Assembly (NCBI GenBank): GCA_027622375.1
Contig: JAQCAB010000001.1
Span: forward strand, 1 to 64,000
From: Bacteroidota bacterium
Lineage (GTDB): Bacteria > Bacteroidota > Ignavibacteria > UBA10030 > UBA8401
Length of the DNA stretch: 64,000 bases
Reading direction: 5' to 3'
Below, in pieces: positions 16,778-25,247 of this stretch. A model generated the notes under the pieces. That model made no database searches. It worked only from the letters and a program-made list of their open reading frames with translations, and was not told where the DNA came from. Positions within the stretch are counted from its first letter, which is position 1, and the number at the start of each line of letters is the position of its first letter. The position numbers and the translations under genes were made by a program.

Positions 16778-16833
16778 TTTTCTCAAATAGCTTGAATAGA
16801 TTACGACATGTTATTAACAATAAATCATTTAAA

Positions 16834-17769
16834 ATGAAAAAATATATCTCGGCATTTGTTTTACTATTTACTTTTAGTCTTGTATTAATTACTCTTCCAT
16901 CTTGTGCCGCTTTAGGTTTATCTACTGCTGAACAAGCTCCCTCGACAGATACAACTTCTCAATCAACAGAAATTTCTCAAACAGAATCTACACCTACGGA
17001 CACATCCCCAACTCAAGTAGATGAGCCGGTTGATGAAGGAATGGATACTGTTTATACAGATATACCTGAGCCAGAGACTGAAGTTGTTAATGTTGTTTCA
17101 GCCGATACACTAATTGAATTACAACCAGAAATACCAACTCAAGATGTTATCGATTTTAATACTGATGCTTTACAACGTGAGAATGAATCTTTGCGAGAAG
17201 AAAATGAATTATTAAAAGCTAGAGTTTCAAATTTAGAAAAAGATTTAAATGTTATTGAAGGTGGCCGATCAATTTCAAAAAAAGAACCAATCAGAGGTTT
17301 TGAAATTTCAACGCCAATTTCTTCAGAAATAATTACAGAAGTAAATGCAGAAATAAGTAAAATTGCTCCAATAACTAGATCCTCAAGCGGAAGTGGAAAA
17401 TCAAGTAATGAAGAATTATCTGCATATAAAAATTCGATTGAAATATTAAAGCAAGGTAATTATGCAGCCGCTGGTGAACAACTTCAAAGTTTATTATCTG
17501 GTGGATTAAAAGATGACTTGGCTGATAATGCTTATTATTGGATTGGTGAGGCGGCTTTTGGGCAAAAAAAATATGATGAAGCTTTGAACAATTTTAAACA
17601 AGTTTCAAATTATAAAGTTTCTGAAAAGAAAGATGATGCTCAATATATGATTGCCCGTTGTTACGAGCGATTAGGAAAAAATCAACAAGCAGTTAAAGAG
17701 TATCGTAAATTGATTGATGTTTATCCTACAAGTGAGTTTGTAAAAAGGTCACAAGCTCGGATTAAATAA
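16834..17769 (+). CDS. Coiled-coil TPR lipoprotein (YbgF/CpoB-like)
   Basis: I start this gene at the ATG at 16834, not at an earlier in-frame ATG that overlaps the epimerase stop, because a lipoprotein signal begins there (MKKYISAFVLLF, lipobox LPSC). The resulting product has 311 residues: a Ser/Thr/Pro/acidic linker (about 30-120), a short coiled coil (ENESLREENELLKARVSNL, about 128-150), a second linker, and three C-terminal TPR-like repeats (about 205-311) of the YbgF/CpoB type, with paired A-x-Y-W-I-G and A-Q-Y-M-I-A-R helices. CpoB coordinates outer-membrane constriction with murein synthesis in E. coli; equivalence is inference. It overlaps nothing and abuts the convergent fbp gene with no intervening base. 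Confidence 0.8.
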   Translation: MKKYISAFVLLFTFSLVLITLPSCAALGLSTAEQAPSTDTTSQSTEISQTESTPTDTSPTQVDEPVDEGMDTVYTDIPEPETEVVNVVSADTLIELQPEIPTQDVIDFNTDALQRENESLREENELLKARVSNLEKDLNVIEGGRSISKKEPIRGFEISTPISSEIITEVNAEISKIAPITRSSSGSGKSSNEELSAYKNSIEILKQGNYAAAGEQLQSLLSGGLKDDLADNAYYWIGEAAFGQKKYDEALNNFKQVSNYKVSEKKDDAQYMIARCYERLGKNQQAVKEYRKLIDVYPTSEFVKRSQARIK

Positions 17770-18786
17770 TCAAAGCTCTCGGCCGTCTATAAATTCTTTA
17801 CAGGTTTTAATATCAAATTTACTTCCTAAAAATAGTGGCGTTTTTTGGTGAAGTGATTCCGGTTTAATTTCTAAAATTCTTTTTTCACCATCAATTGCAA
17901 CTCCACCAGCTTGCTCTAAAATCATTGCAAGTGGATTTGCTTCGTACATTAAACGGAGTTTCCCTTTTTTATTTCTGATATCTGCCGGATACATAAAAAT
18001 TCCACCATACAAAAGTGTTCTATGAAAGTCGGAAACAAGCGAACCAATATAACGTAGCGAGTATGGACGCGATTCATTTTTATCTTCTTCTTGTAAATAT
18101 TTAATATATTTTTTTACACCTTCATCCCAATATTTGTAATTGCCTTCATTAACACTATAAATTTTTCCTTTTTCTGGGATTTTTATATTTTCGTGCGATA
18201 ATAAAAATTCACCGATACTTGGGTCAAGTGTAAAACCAAAAACTCCCTCGCCAGTTGTATAAACAAGCATCGTGCTAGAACCATAAATAATATAACCGGC
18301 AGCAATTTGTTTTAATCCTTGCTGAGTACAATCTGCTTCAGTTCCATTTCCATCAGCAGAAATTCTTTTATAAATAGAAAAAATTGTTCCGATACTTACA
18401 TTTGCATCAATGTTTGATGAACCATCTAGTGGATCGTAAAGTAAAACATATTTCCCTTTTGGATATTTTTCGGGAAGGTATAAGATTTTCTCATTTTCTT
18501 CAGATGCCATAACGCAAAGATGTCCGCCATGATCCATTGCTTTATAAATTGTTTCGTCAGCAAAAACATCCAATTTTTTAACTTGATCTCCATGAATATT
18601 TTCTTTTCCAGCGGATCCTAAAAGATTAACAAGTCCAGCTTTACTTGTTTCGCGCCAGATAAGTTTTACTGCAAGGGTCAAATCATGCAACAACCCTGAA
18701 AAATCTCCGGTTGCATCGGGGTGCAATCGTTCCTGTTCAATAATATGTCGCTCGATGGTTACTACCTTCGATAAAGTATCTACCAT
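17770..18786 (-). CDS. fbp: Fructose-1,6-bisphosphatase, class I
   Basis: A 338-residue class I fructose-1,6-bisphosphatase, the gluconeogenic enzyme that removes the 1-phosphate of fructose 1,6-bisphosphate. The metal-binding loop LYDPLDGSSNIDANVSIGTIFSIY (about 117-140) is diagnostic, with ASEENE upstream supplying further metal ligands. NEGNYKYWD, RYIGSLVSDFHRTLLYGGIFMYP and KLRLMYEANPLAMILEQAGG are the sugar-phosphate and lithium-sensitive superfamily segments. Length is normal for the family. It is the last gene in the minus-strand run ilvE, cNMP-binding protein, TRL lipoprotein, fbp, 12 bases after the lipoprotein gene. Its stop codon directly abuts that of the convergent TPR lipoprotein gene. 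Confidence 0.97.
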   Translation of the reverse strand: MVDTLSKVVTIERHIIEQERLHPDATGDFSGLLHDLTLAVKLIWRETSKAGLVNLLGSAGKENIHGDQVKKLDVFADETIYKAMDHGGHLCVMASEENEKILYLPEKYPKGKYVLLYDPLDGSSNIDANVSIGTIFSIYKRISADGNGTEADCTQQGLKQIAAGYIIYGSSTMLVYTTGEGVFGFTLDPSIGEFLLSHENIKIPEKGKIYSVNEGNYKYWDEGVKKYIKYLQEEDKNESRPYSLRYIGSLVSDFHRTLLYGGIFMYPADIRNKKGKLRLMYEANPLAMILEQAGGVAIDGEKRILEIKPESLHQKTPLFLGSKFDIKTCKEFIDGREL

Positions 18787-18798
18787 AAATAAAAATTT

Positions 18799-19125
18799 TT
18801 ATTGTTGTTGGTTTATTTCGTTTTGAGTTTTACTATCTCCCCAAACTACAGTTTTTTGAACATACATTAAAAACCAGAAAAAATATTTTGTTGTTTCTTC
18901 AACGTGATGAATTCTTCTAATTTTTCCGTTTTGAATCGCAGTTTGCAAACTTGCATCGCCCATTGTAATTATACCAAGAAACACTGTTGATGTTGCCTCT
19001 CCACGTCTTAACTGCATTGGATCAACTCTGTTATCCCACATCATTGGTGATGTGTTATGGGTTGTCATACATCCTGAAAGTGTTATAAAAATAAACAGAA
19101 AAGAAAAAGGAAATAATTTTTTCAT
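18799..19125 (-). CDS. TRL-like family lipoprotein
   Basis: A 108-residue protein with a lipoprotein signal peptide (MKKLFPFSFLFIFITLSGC, Cys19 as the lipid-anchored residue). The mature part contains FLGIITMGDASLQTAIQNG and KIRRIHHVEET, the glycine/aspartate pattern of the small TRL-like family, followed by a hydrophobic strand and TVVWGDS. Members are short exported proteins of unknown function found across Gram-negative bacteria. It sits between fbp and the cyclic-nucleotide-binding protein gene in a same-strand run. No enzymatic residues are recognisable. Confidence 0.75.
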   Translation of the reverse strand: MKKLFPFSFLFIFITLSGCMTTHNTSPMMWDNRVDPMQLRRGEATSTVFLGIITMGDASLQTAIQNGKIRRIHHVEETTKYFFWFLMYVQKTVVWGDSKTQNEINQQQ

Positions 19126-19140
19126 AAAATTTTTCTCAAT

Positions 19141-19719
19141 TTATTTGATATTATTTTTCTTTTTAAAAGATAATTTTTCAATTTCTTTAGTTAATTTATC
19201 AACTTCTGAATTTGTTTGTCTCAACCTTTCACTCACAAGTTGAGCTAATCTCATTAAAATTTTTGAACCTAAATTTGAATTCTTGTTTAATAATTCTTCA
19301 AGATCATGTCTAAAAAAACCAATGATATTAGAATTCATTGTGGTTATAACTGATGCTGAACGAGGTGAATCATCAAGCAAAGATAATTCGCCAAAACATC
19401 CTCCGGTTTGAATTGTTGCAATTTCATTTGAAAAATTATTTCCCATCAAAAACACTTTTGCTTCGCCTTGCTCAATAATATACATCCCCAAACCCGGATC
19501 ATTTTGGTAACAAATATATTCACCTTCGTTATAAAATCTTTTATGAACGATCGATGATATTTCACGGAGTTCGTTTGTATTCAATGTTTGAAAAAGTGGG
19601 ATTTGAGAAAGTTTTTCTTCTAGAGTAGATATTTTTTTTTTAAAAAGACCAAGCCCTAAAATTCCATTTCCACTTCTACTTATTAAATTTTTGAAAGATT
19701 TTTTTTGTTTATGCTTCAT
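19141..19719 (-). CDS. Stand-alone cyclic-nucleotide-binding domain protein
   Basis: A 192-residue protein made almost wholly of a cNMP-binding (Crp-like) domain, about residues 38-155. The phosphate-binding cassette is intact in outline: GGCFGELSLLDDSPRSASV holds the Glu that contacts the ribose and the Arg that contacts the cyclic phosphate. No helix-turn-helix follows; the C-terminus is a charged helix (LTKEIEKLSFKKK), so it is not a Crp-type transcription factor but perhaps a regulatory subunit or membrane-associated sensor. The N-terminus is basic (MKHKQKKSFK). It starts 3 bases after ilvE ends, so it is cotranscribed with it. Ligand (cAMP, cGMP or none) unknown. Confidence 0.85.
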   Translation of the reverse strand: MKHKQKKSFKNLISRSGNGILGLGLFKKKISTLEEKLSQIPLFQTLNTNELREISSIVHKRFYNEGEYICYQNDPGLGMYIIEQGEAKVFLMGNNFSNEIATIQTGGCFGELSLLDDSPRSASVITTMNSNIIGFFRHDLEELLNKNSNLGSKILMRLAQLVSERLRQTNSEVDKLTKEIEKLSFKKKNNIK

Positions 19720-19722
19720 AGA

Positions 19723-20646
19723 TTATTTTACAAAAGTTAACCAATTGTATTTATCATTTCCACCTTCAACAACATCAAAAAATAAAGTTTGCAATTTGCG
19801 TGTAATTGGCCCTGCTTTTCCATCTCCAATTGTGATTTTATCTACAGATCTAATTGGAGTAATTTCAGAAGCAGTTCCAACAAAAAATAATTCATCAGCA
19901 ATATAAAGCATTTCTCTGCTAATTACATTTTCTTTTGCTTCATAACCAGCATCTTTTGCAAGTTTAAAAATATTTGAGCGTGTAATTCCCTGTAAAATTG
20001 AATCACTTAAAAGTGGAGTGTAAATTACACCATTGCGAACTAAAAATAAATTTTCACCACTTCCTTCGCTAACATATCCTTGCGATGTTAAAGCAATTCC
20101 CTCTTTGTAACCATTTGCATAAGCTTCCATTTTGATAAGTTGAGAATTCATATAATTTGCACCAACTTTTGCGAGAGCTGGCATTGTGTTTGGAGCAAAT
20201 CTTGTCCAACTTGAAACACAAACATCAACTCCTTTTTCCAAAGCGTCTGCGCCTAAATATTTTCCCCATTGCCAAACTATTATCGAAACATTTATCGGAC
20301 AATCTTCAGCAATTACACCAACACCACCATATCCACGATAAACAACTGGACGAATGTAACACCAAGGTAAATCATTCGCACGGATAGTTTCTAAAATCGC
20401 ATCGTGCAATTCTTTTTTTGAAAATGGAATTTCGGCTCTGTAAATTTTTGCAGAATTATACAATCTCGAAAGATGATCATCCAAACTTAAAACAGCTCTC
20501 CCTTTTTTTGTTGCATAACAGCGAATCCCTTCGAACCAACTTGTTCCATAATGGACTACATGCGACAATATATGGATATTAGCATCTTTCCAATCTACTA
20601 ATTTTCCATCCATCCAAATTTTACTTACAGGTGTAACTGGCGCCAT
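19723..20646 (-). CDS. ilvE: Branched-chain amino acid aminotransferase
   Basis: A 307-residue fold-type IV PLP aminotransferase catalysing the last step of valine, leucine and isoleucine synthesis. Signatures: HYGTSWFEGIRCY near the N-terminus, the PLP lysine in LAKVGANYMNS, EGIALTSQGYVSEGSGENLFLVRNG, and GITRSNIFKLAKDAG. FVGTASEITPIRSVD follows near the C-terminus and matches the E. coli IlvE order. Length is the usual 305-310. It is the first gene of the minus-strand unit leading into the cNMP-binding protein, and diverges from a small membrane-protein gene across 113 bases. Confidence 0.95.
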   Translation of the reverse strand: MAPVTPVSKIWMDGKLVDWKDANIHILSHVVHYGTSWFEGIRCYATKKGRAVLSLDDHLSRLYNSAKIYRAEIPFSKKELHDAILETIRANDLPWCYIRPVVYRGYGGVGVIAEDCPINVSIIVWQWGKYLGADALEKGVDVCVSSWTRFAPNTMPALAKVGANYMNSQLIKMEAYANGYKEGIALTSQGYVSEGSGENLFLVRNGVIYTPLLSDSILQGITRSNIFKLAKDAGYEAKENVISREMLYIADELFFVGTASEITPIRSVDKITIGDGKAGPITRKLQTLFFDVVEGGNDKYNWLTFVK

Positions 20647-20759
20647 TTTATTTTTATATTATTGAATTCTAAATTAATTTAATCGTTTAACTTCTTAAAT
20701 AACGAATATTTTTGTAATAAAGCTATAAAATAAATCACAATTTTTTTATTTTTAATTGT

Positions 20760-21047
20760 ATGATACCTCTCACAATTTTCTATCTACATATATTTGCTGC
20801 AATATTTATTTGGGTGTCGCAATACCAAAAGCAAAATTTTTCATCCGGCTTTGTTTCAATTTCATTTTTTATATTAATTTTTTCGGTTGTTTGGAGTATT
20901 TGTACTTACTTTTCAATTTTATTTATTGAGCCGCAAGGGTTTGGCTTATATTTTGATAGAAATGTAATTGGGTTAGTTTTAACTACTTTAGTCGAAATAG
21001 GGTTTTATATTCTCTTTTTTAAAAAACCTACTTTAAAACAAAATTAA
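20760..21047 (+). CDS. Small membrane protein of unknown function
   Basis: A 95-residue protein that I do not recognise. It consists of three hydrophobic segments (about 5-21, 32-52 and 68-88) with short polar links (YQKQNFSSG and FDRNVIG) and a basic C-terminus (KKPTLKQN). Its start overlaps no other gene; there is little Shine-Dalgarno character upstream. Its last 20 bases overlap the 3' end of the convergent tonB-like gene. The consistent hydrophobic pattern and free upstream region favour a real gene, but homology cannot be judged by eye. Confidence 0.55.
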   Translation: MIPLTIFYLHIFAAIFIWVSQYQKQNFSSGFVSISFFILIFSVVWSICTYFSILFIEPQGFGLYFDRNVIGLVLTTLVEIGFYILFFKKPTLKQN

Positions 21048-21807
21048 AAGTAACTATACAAGTTTGATCTTTTTGGGGAAATGAACTTTGAAGCGGTTCA
21101 AATACCCAAAATTGAAGTGCGTTAATAGAAGTTTGTTCTAAATTAGGATTTCCTTTTTGAACAGGTTTTGCAAATTTTACAGTTCCATCCGGGGCAACAG
21201 TTAAAATTATTTTAATTTGTGCTTGTTGACTAACTTTTTCAGGAAATTTTGGAATTACTTTATTGTAAATTGCCCGTTTAATATTTCCGCTCCACTCAAT
21301 ATTATATCCAACTTCGGCAGCATTTTTAGATGAAACTCCCCCTTTATATGGTGTTGAAATAATTCCACTTGTTCCAATATTTTCAGATTCACCTTCGGCT
21401 TTAGTTTTACTTTTTGAAATTCCAATTGGTGTAAATTCATCATCAGTAGTGGAAATATCTTTTCGAGATGAGTTAATAGGATTCAACTCTGATGATTCTT
21501 TTTTTGAATTCGGAAGAGTTTTTATTTTTTCATCTTCATTAAATGAAAAATTTCTTTTTGGTAAACTAATTATATTGCTTGCTTGAATTTCTTTTTGAGC
21601 TTTCCCGCTTTTTCCACTTGATTCTTCCATTAGTGGAATATTTTGATTTATTAAACTTTCATTAACTGGCCCCCAACTTAATTCCATAGTTTCTTGGATA
21701 TTATAGTTTAAATCAAATGGTGTAATCAACATCAACCAAATTAAAATAATGTGAATTATTAAAGATGAAATCCACCCCGAAGATGTATAAATTTTTTGCG
21801 AATACAT
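21028..21807 (-). CDS. TonB family energy-transducer protein
   Basis: A 259-residue TonB-like protein. It has a single N-terminal transmembrane helix (SSLIIHIILIWLMLITPF, about 15-32), a long Ser/Lys/Glu-rich periplasmic linker that lacks the classical proline repeats, and a C-terminal TonB domain (about 170-259) with QIKIILTVAPDGTVKFAKPV and ALQFWVFEPL. TonB passes the proton-motive force from ExbB/ExbD to outer-membrane partners. It follows exbD by 3 bases and ends a six-gene minus-strand operon that contains its own barrel and TPR protein. Which outer-membrane protein it drives is not shown; the adjacent barrel is the obvious candidate, but that barrel appears to lack a plug. Confidence 0.88.
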   Translation of the reverse strand: MYSQKIYTSSGWISSLIIHIILIWLMLITPFDLNYNIQETMELSWGPVNESLINQNIPLMEESSGKSGKAQKEIQASNIISLPKRNFSFNEDEKIKTLPNSKKESSELNPINSSRKDISTTDDEFTPIGISKSKTKAEGESENIGTSGIISTPYKGGVSSKNAAEVGYNIEWSGNIKRAIYNKVIPKFPEKVSQQAQIKIILTVAPDGTVKFAKPVQKGNPNLEQTSINALQFWVFEPLQSSFPQKDQTCIVTFNFVLK

Positions 21808-21810
21808 TTT

Positions 21811-22224
21811 TTAATTTGAAGATTGCTCTTGCGGTTCGGTTGCAATCATAAATTTTTTTGCACCAACACCTTTTGCAATATCAATTACTTCAACAGCTTG
21901 TTGCAAACTTACTTCTTTATCAGAATAAATTATTATTGTTTGATTTCTATCTTTATCAATAATCGGTACAAGAGTTTGTGCCAATTGTTCTTTTGTAACT
22001 GGAGTTCTATTTATATACAAGTCACCATTTTTTTGGATAACAATAACCACATGTTGATCTGAAGTAACTTCACCTTGAATTGCTTTTGGTAAACTTATAT
22101 TTACACCTGGCAATGATACAAAACTTGATGCTAGTAAAAAGAAAATTAAAAGTTGCATTATAATATCTGAAAGTGAGGAATAATTAAAATGTGGATTTAT
22201 TTTATTTCGGACTTCAAGTTTCAT
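21811..22224 (-). CDS. ExbD/TolR family biopolymer transport protein
   Basis: A 137-residue inner-membrane protein. One transmembrane helix near the N-terminus (SLSDIIMQLLIFFLLASSF, about 18-37) begins with the conserved Asp in the SD pair that carries protons in ExbD/TolR. The periplasmic domain has the ISLPKA start and the C-terminal EVIDIAKGVGAKKFMIAT typical of the family. It is located between exbB-like and tonB-like genes with gaps of 9 and 3 bases, so the three form a motor module. It could equally be called TolR-type; without pal or tolB neighbours I keep the family name. Confidence 0.93.
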   Translation of the reverse strand: MKLEVRNKINPHFNYSSLSDIIMQLLIFFLLASSFVSLPGVNISLPKAIQGEVTSDQHVVIVIQKNGDLYINRTPVTKEQLAQTLVPIIDKDRNQTIIIYSDKEVSLQQAVEVIDIAKGVGAKKFMIATEPQEQSSN

Positions 22225-22233
22225 AGAATTAGA

Positions 22234-22920
22234 TCAGTTATTTTCAGTATCATCAAAATAAGTTTTAGATTCTTTTGGAGATTCTTCAACTTCCACTTTT
22301 TCTGAACCACTTAAAATTATTTCTATAAACTCTTCAGTTGTTTTTTCCATTTCAAAAACAATTCTATTAACTCTATCTACAAAATGATTATAAAATCCAA
22401 GTGCTGGAATTCCAACAATCAAACCAAAAGCAGTTGTTAACATTGCTACCCAAATTCCTGAAGCTAAATCAGAAGGACTTACATTTCCACCCAATTGTTG
22501 AATTGTTTGGAAAGCTGCAATCATTCCTGTAACGGTTCCTAAAAAACCCAACATTGGCGCGATGCCAGAAATATTTGCAAGCACACTTAATCTTTTTTCT
22601 AATAGAAAAACTTCTTCCCTTCCACCGTTGTGAATTGCTTCCTGAATTGCAGGCAATCCCAATTTATATTTTGAAATTGCTTTTGCCAAAATTCTCGCAA
22701 TTGGTTTTTTTATACTTGAAGCAGATTTTTCAGCGTCATCAATATCTCCACGCATTAACGCAGATCTAATATTTGCGAGCAAATCACTCGGATTATATCT
22801 TGCAAATGAAATCACCAAATACTTTTCAATTATTACTGCCATTGCAATAATAGAGCAAAGTAAAATTGGCCACATTACAAGCCCACCTTTTATAAATAAA
22901 TCGTATAAATTCATATTCAT
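22234..22920 (-). CDS. MotA/TolQ/ExbB family proton channel protein
   Basis: A 228-residue protein with three predicted membrane helices (about 12-32, 112-135 and 155-178). The second and third lie in the conserved block GIAPMLGFLGTVTGMIAAFQTIQ and GIWVAMLTTAFGLIVGIPALGFYNHF that defines the MotA/TolQ/ExbB proton-channel family. Together with the ExbD-like protein it forms the proton-driven stator complex that powers TonB or TolA. The ATG at 22920 is preceded by AAGG at a good distance; a second in-frame Met two codons later is possible. The acidic C-terminus (EVEESPKESK) is not conserved in the family. Part of the TPR-barrel-SPOR-TonB operon. Confidence 0.94.
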   Translation of the reverse strand: MNMNLYDLFIKGGLVMWPILLCSIIAMAVIIEKYLVISFARYNPSDLLANIRSALMRGDIDDAEKSASSIKKPIARILAKAISKYKLGLPAIQEAIHNGGREEVFLLEKRLSVLANISGIAPMLGFLGTVTGMIAAFQTIQQLGGNVSPSDLASGIWVAMLTTAFGLIVGIPALGFYNHFVDRVNRIVFEMEKTTEEFIEIILSGSEKVEVEESPKESKTYFDDTENN

Positions 22921-22941
22921 AGTTTACCTTAAAATTATTTT

Positions 22942-23583
22942 TTATTTGACTCTTACAACTGCATAACCCGATTCTAAAGTTGGAGCAATTTTTTCGGCAT
23001 AAAGTCGTGCCTCTTTTTTTGAAGAATATTTTCCAACAAAAACTCTATACCTTCCATCTTTACTTTTTGATCTTTCTAAATATGCGGGGATGCCAGCATT
23101 ATTAAATAATGCAACTTGATCTGATGCTTTTAATTGTGAACTCCAAGATGAAATTTGAATTGTATAATTTCCCATTCCCATAGAAAGTGATCTTGGTGGT
23201 GGGGGTGGTGGAGGTGGAGCTTTTTTTGTTGGTGTATCTGGTGTGGTGGTTCTTGATTTTTCAGAAATTACTGCAGGTTTATTATTTTGTCCAGCTCTAG
23301 TTAATTCAACTGCAGGCTCTTGTGGTTTTGCTAATGTGTCAGCTTGCGCGGTTGAATCTGGAAATTGCATTTGTGGAAATTGTTTTTTCTCTTCATCAAA
23401 AACTCCAAAGAGATATAAACTTAGTCCAATTATTCCTAATACTAAAACACTTGCAACACTAATTGCAATCGGGAAAGGGAGTCCAAGAATTTTTTTCTTT
23501 CCTTGGGCAGGTGGTGCTCCGGGTTTTGCTCCTGGCACAGGTGGTCTTGGAGCAGGTGTTCCTTTTAAATTTAAATTTGGCAT
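22942..23583 (-). CDS. SPOR-domain membrane protein with proline-rich linkers
   Basis: A 213-residue single-pass protein. A proline/glycine-rich cytoplasmic N-terminus (GTPAPRPPVPGAKPG) leads to one transmembrane helix (about 35-60), then a periplasmic linker with an eight-proline run (about 126-133), and a C-terminal SPOR domain (about 137-213: YTIQISSWSSQLKASDQV, YRVFVGKYSSKKEARLYAEK). SPOR domains bind peptidoglycan stripped of stem peptides at division sites. The strong AAAGGAGA ribosome binding site precedes the ATG. Its place between the barrel and the ExbB-like gene suggests that the operon's machine is anchored to murein, possibly at the septum. The role is inferred from domain content. 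Confidence 0.9.
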   Translation of the reverse strand: MPNLNLKGTPAPRPPVPGAKPGAPPAQGKKKILGLPFPIAISVASVLVLGIIGLSLYLFGVFDEEKKQFPQMQFPDSTAQADTLAKPQEPAVELTRAGQNNKPAVISEKSRTTTPDTPTKKAPPPPPPPPRSLSMGMGNYTIQISSWSSQLKASDQVALFNNAGIPAYLERSKSKDGRYRVFVGKYSSKKEARLYAEKIAPTLESGYAVVRVK

Positions 23584-23603
23584 AATCTTCTCCTTTAATT
23601 ATT

Positions 23604-25247
23604 TTACCAACGATAATTAGCGCCAAGTGAAATAAAAATTCCCGGCTCGCTAAAACCTTTCCAACTATTATATCGTTTATTTAGTAAATTTTCAATTTTC
23701 AAAATGGCTGTTAAATTATTTAACACTTTGTAATCGATACTGCTCGATAATTTAAAAATATTTTCACTTTTTCCATCATTATTTTCAAAACCAAAACTAC
23801 GTGGTGTTGCATAAATTAAATCAATCGAACTATTTAAATTCTCAAATATCGGTATTTGATATTTTCCAATTAATTCAATTACCGAAACATACGGAAGGAG
23901 ATCATCTGAGTCAACTTGCTGATTATATTTTCCTGTAATATTTAAATTATGTTTAAAATCATTTTGATAATTAAGAGATATTGAAATTATCAAATCCTTG
24001 GTATCAACGTAATCTACATTAAACATTTTTGTAGAATCCGATTTAAAAATTGGTCTATTTTCAATACTTCTAAAAATAAAATCAGAACTGAATTGTAATT
24101 TATCTGAAAAAGTATAAATCCCACTTAATGAAATTTGATAAGGAATTGCCATTTGATTTAAATCAGATAAAGTTGAAACAAATGGGTTTACTTCTAAATA
24201 ATCTTGAATGGTTAATTTTTTTACATCACGAACCAAATTAAAACTTAGTTGCAATGGATTTGAATATTGATAAGTTAATTTGATGTTTGTTCCAAATTGG
24301 GAATTTGAATTTTCTTTTGAACCACGATAATAAGTTTGATAAAATTGCATTGATGTATTTGTCAAACTGTTCAATCTATAATCAATATTTAATCCTGTTT
24401 TAAAATAATAAGATTGATGCCCAGCATTTAATAATACCGATTGATATTGAGTATTAAGTTGATACAAAACGGAATTAATTTCGGTAGTTGAATTTAAATT
24501 TATAGAAAATTTATTTTCATCAAGTTTATCGTAATCACTTAAACTTAAAGCATTAAATCCAATTTGAAGCTGATACGAAAGTGGATTCTCGAGCCAACTT
24601 GGTGAATATTCTGATTGTAAAAGATTTCCAATCAAATCAAATTTAGTAACTGATCGTTTTTTTGTTGAATCAAGTGATCCATATAATCCATAATTATCGG
24701 TTGATATTCCGAGTCTTAATTGCGCGCGTGATTTTTGTAAAAATTGTAAATTATTTTCAAAATCGAGAAGAGAAATATTTCCACCTAATTCAATATTCCC
24801 TTTTTGCTTTTCCGCATTTGCTGTGTGACCTTTAGATTGGTACAACAATCCATGAAATAAAATTCCTGATGACTCGTAATTTTTCCCAAACCAACCTTCA
24901 AGAACAGGTGTTGAATAATTTCCAAAAGAAAATAAAACTTTTCCACTCATAACTTCATGTTCGCGTTTTAAAAAATAAAGAGATTTTTTTTGCTGTTCGG
25001 TATTTGGCAAATTTGTAAACTGTTTTTGTTGAACACTATAAATTTTTTCTTCATCAGTTAATTGACGCTCAAATAATTGCGGAGTTAAATATTCTTCCTT
25101 TGTAATTACAAATTCGGGGTTTTCAAGTTTTGGCATTGTCGTGTCTTCGATTGCGACTTCGTTTTCACTTTTATGAGATGGAACTATTTTATCCTGTGCG
25201 GAAATAAAATTTATAAAAATTAAAAAGACAAAAATTATTTTTTGCAT
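23604..25247 (-). CDS. Plugless TonB-receptor-like outer-membrane beta barrel
   Basis: A 547-residue exported protein (signal peptide about 1-17, ending ISAQ). After a charged region of about 100 residues, the rest is alternating hydrophobic/polar beta strands ending in an aromatic residue (GANYRW), as outer-membrane barrels do. The segment LKIENLLNKRYNSWKGFSEPGIFISLGANYRW resembles the last strands of TonB-dependent receptors, but no TonB box or plug domain is visible in front. It overlaps the upstream TPR gene by one base and precedes the SPOR, ExbB, ExbD and TonB genes, so it probably works with that motor. Ligand and exact architecture unknown. Confidence 0.82.
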   Translation of the reverse strand: MQKIIFVFLIFINFISAQDKIVPSHKSENEVAIEDTTMPKLENPEFVITKEEYLTPQLFERQLTDEEKIYSVQQKQFTNLPNTEQQKKSLYFLKREHEVMSGKVLFSFGNYSTPVLEGWFGKNYESSGILFHGLLYQSKGHTANAEKQKGNIELGGNISLLDFENNLQFLQKSRAQLRLGISTDNYGLYGSLDSTKKRSVTKFDLIGNLLQSEYSPSWLENPLSYQLQIGFNALSLSDYDKLDENKFSINLNSTTEINSVLYQLNTQYQSVLLNAGHQSYYFKTGLNIDYRLNSLTNTSMQFYQTYYRGSKENSNSQFGTNIKLTYQYSNPLQLSFNLVRDVKKLTIQDYLEVNPFVSTLSDLNQMAIPYQISLSGIYTFSDKLQFSSDFIFRSIENRPIFKSDSTKMFNVDYVDTKDLIISISLNYQNDFKHNLNITGKYNQQVDSDDLLPYVSVIELIGKYQIPIFENLNSSIDLIYATPRSFGFENNDGKSENIFKLSSSIDYKVLNNLTAILKIENLLNKRYNSWKGFSEPGIFISLGANYRW

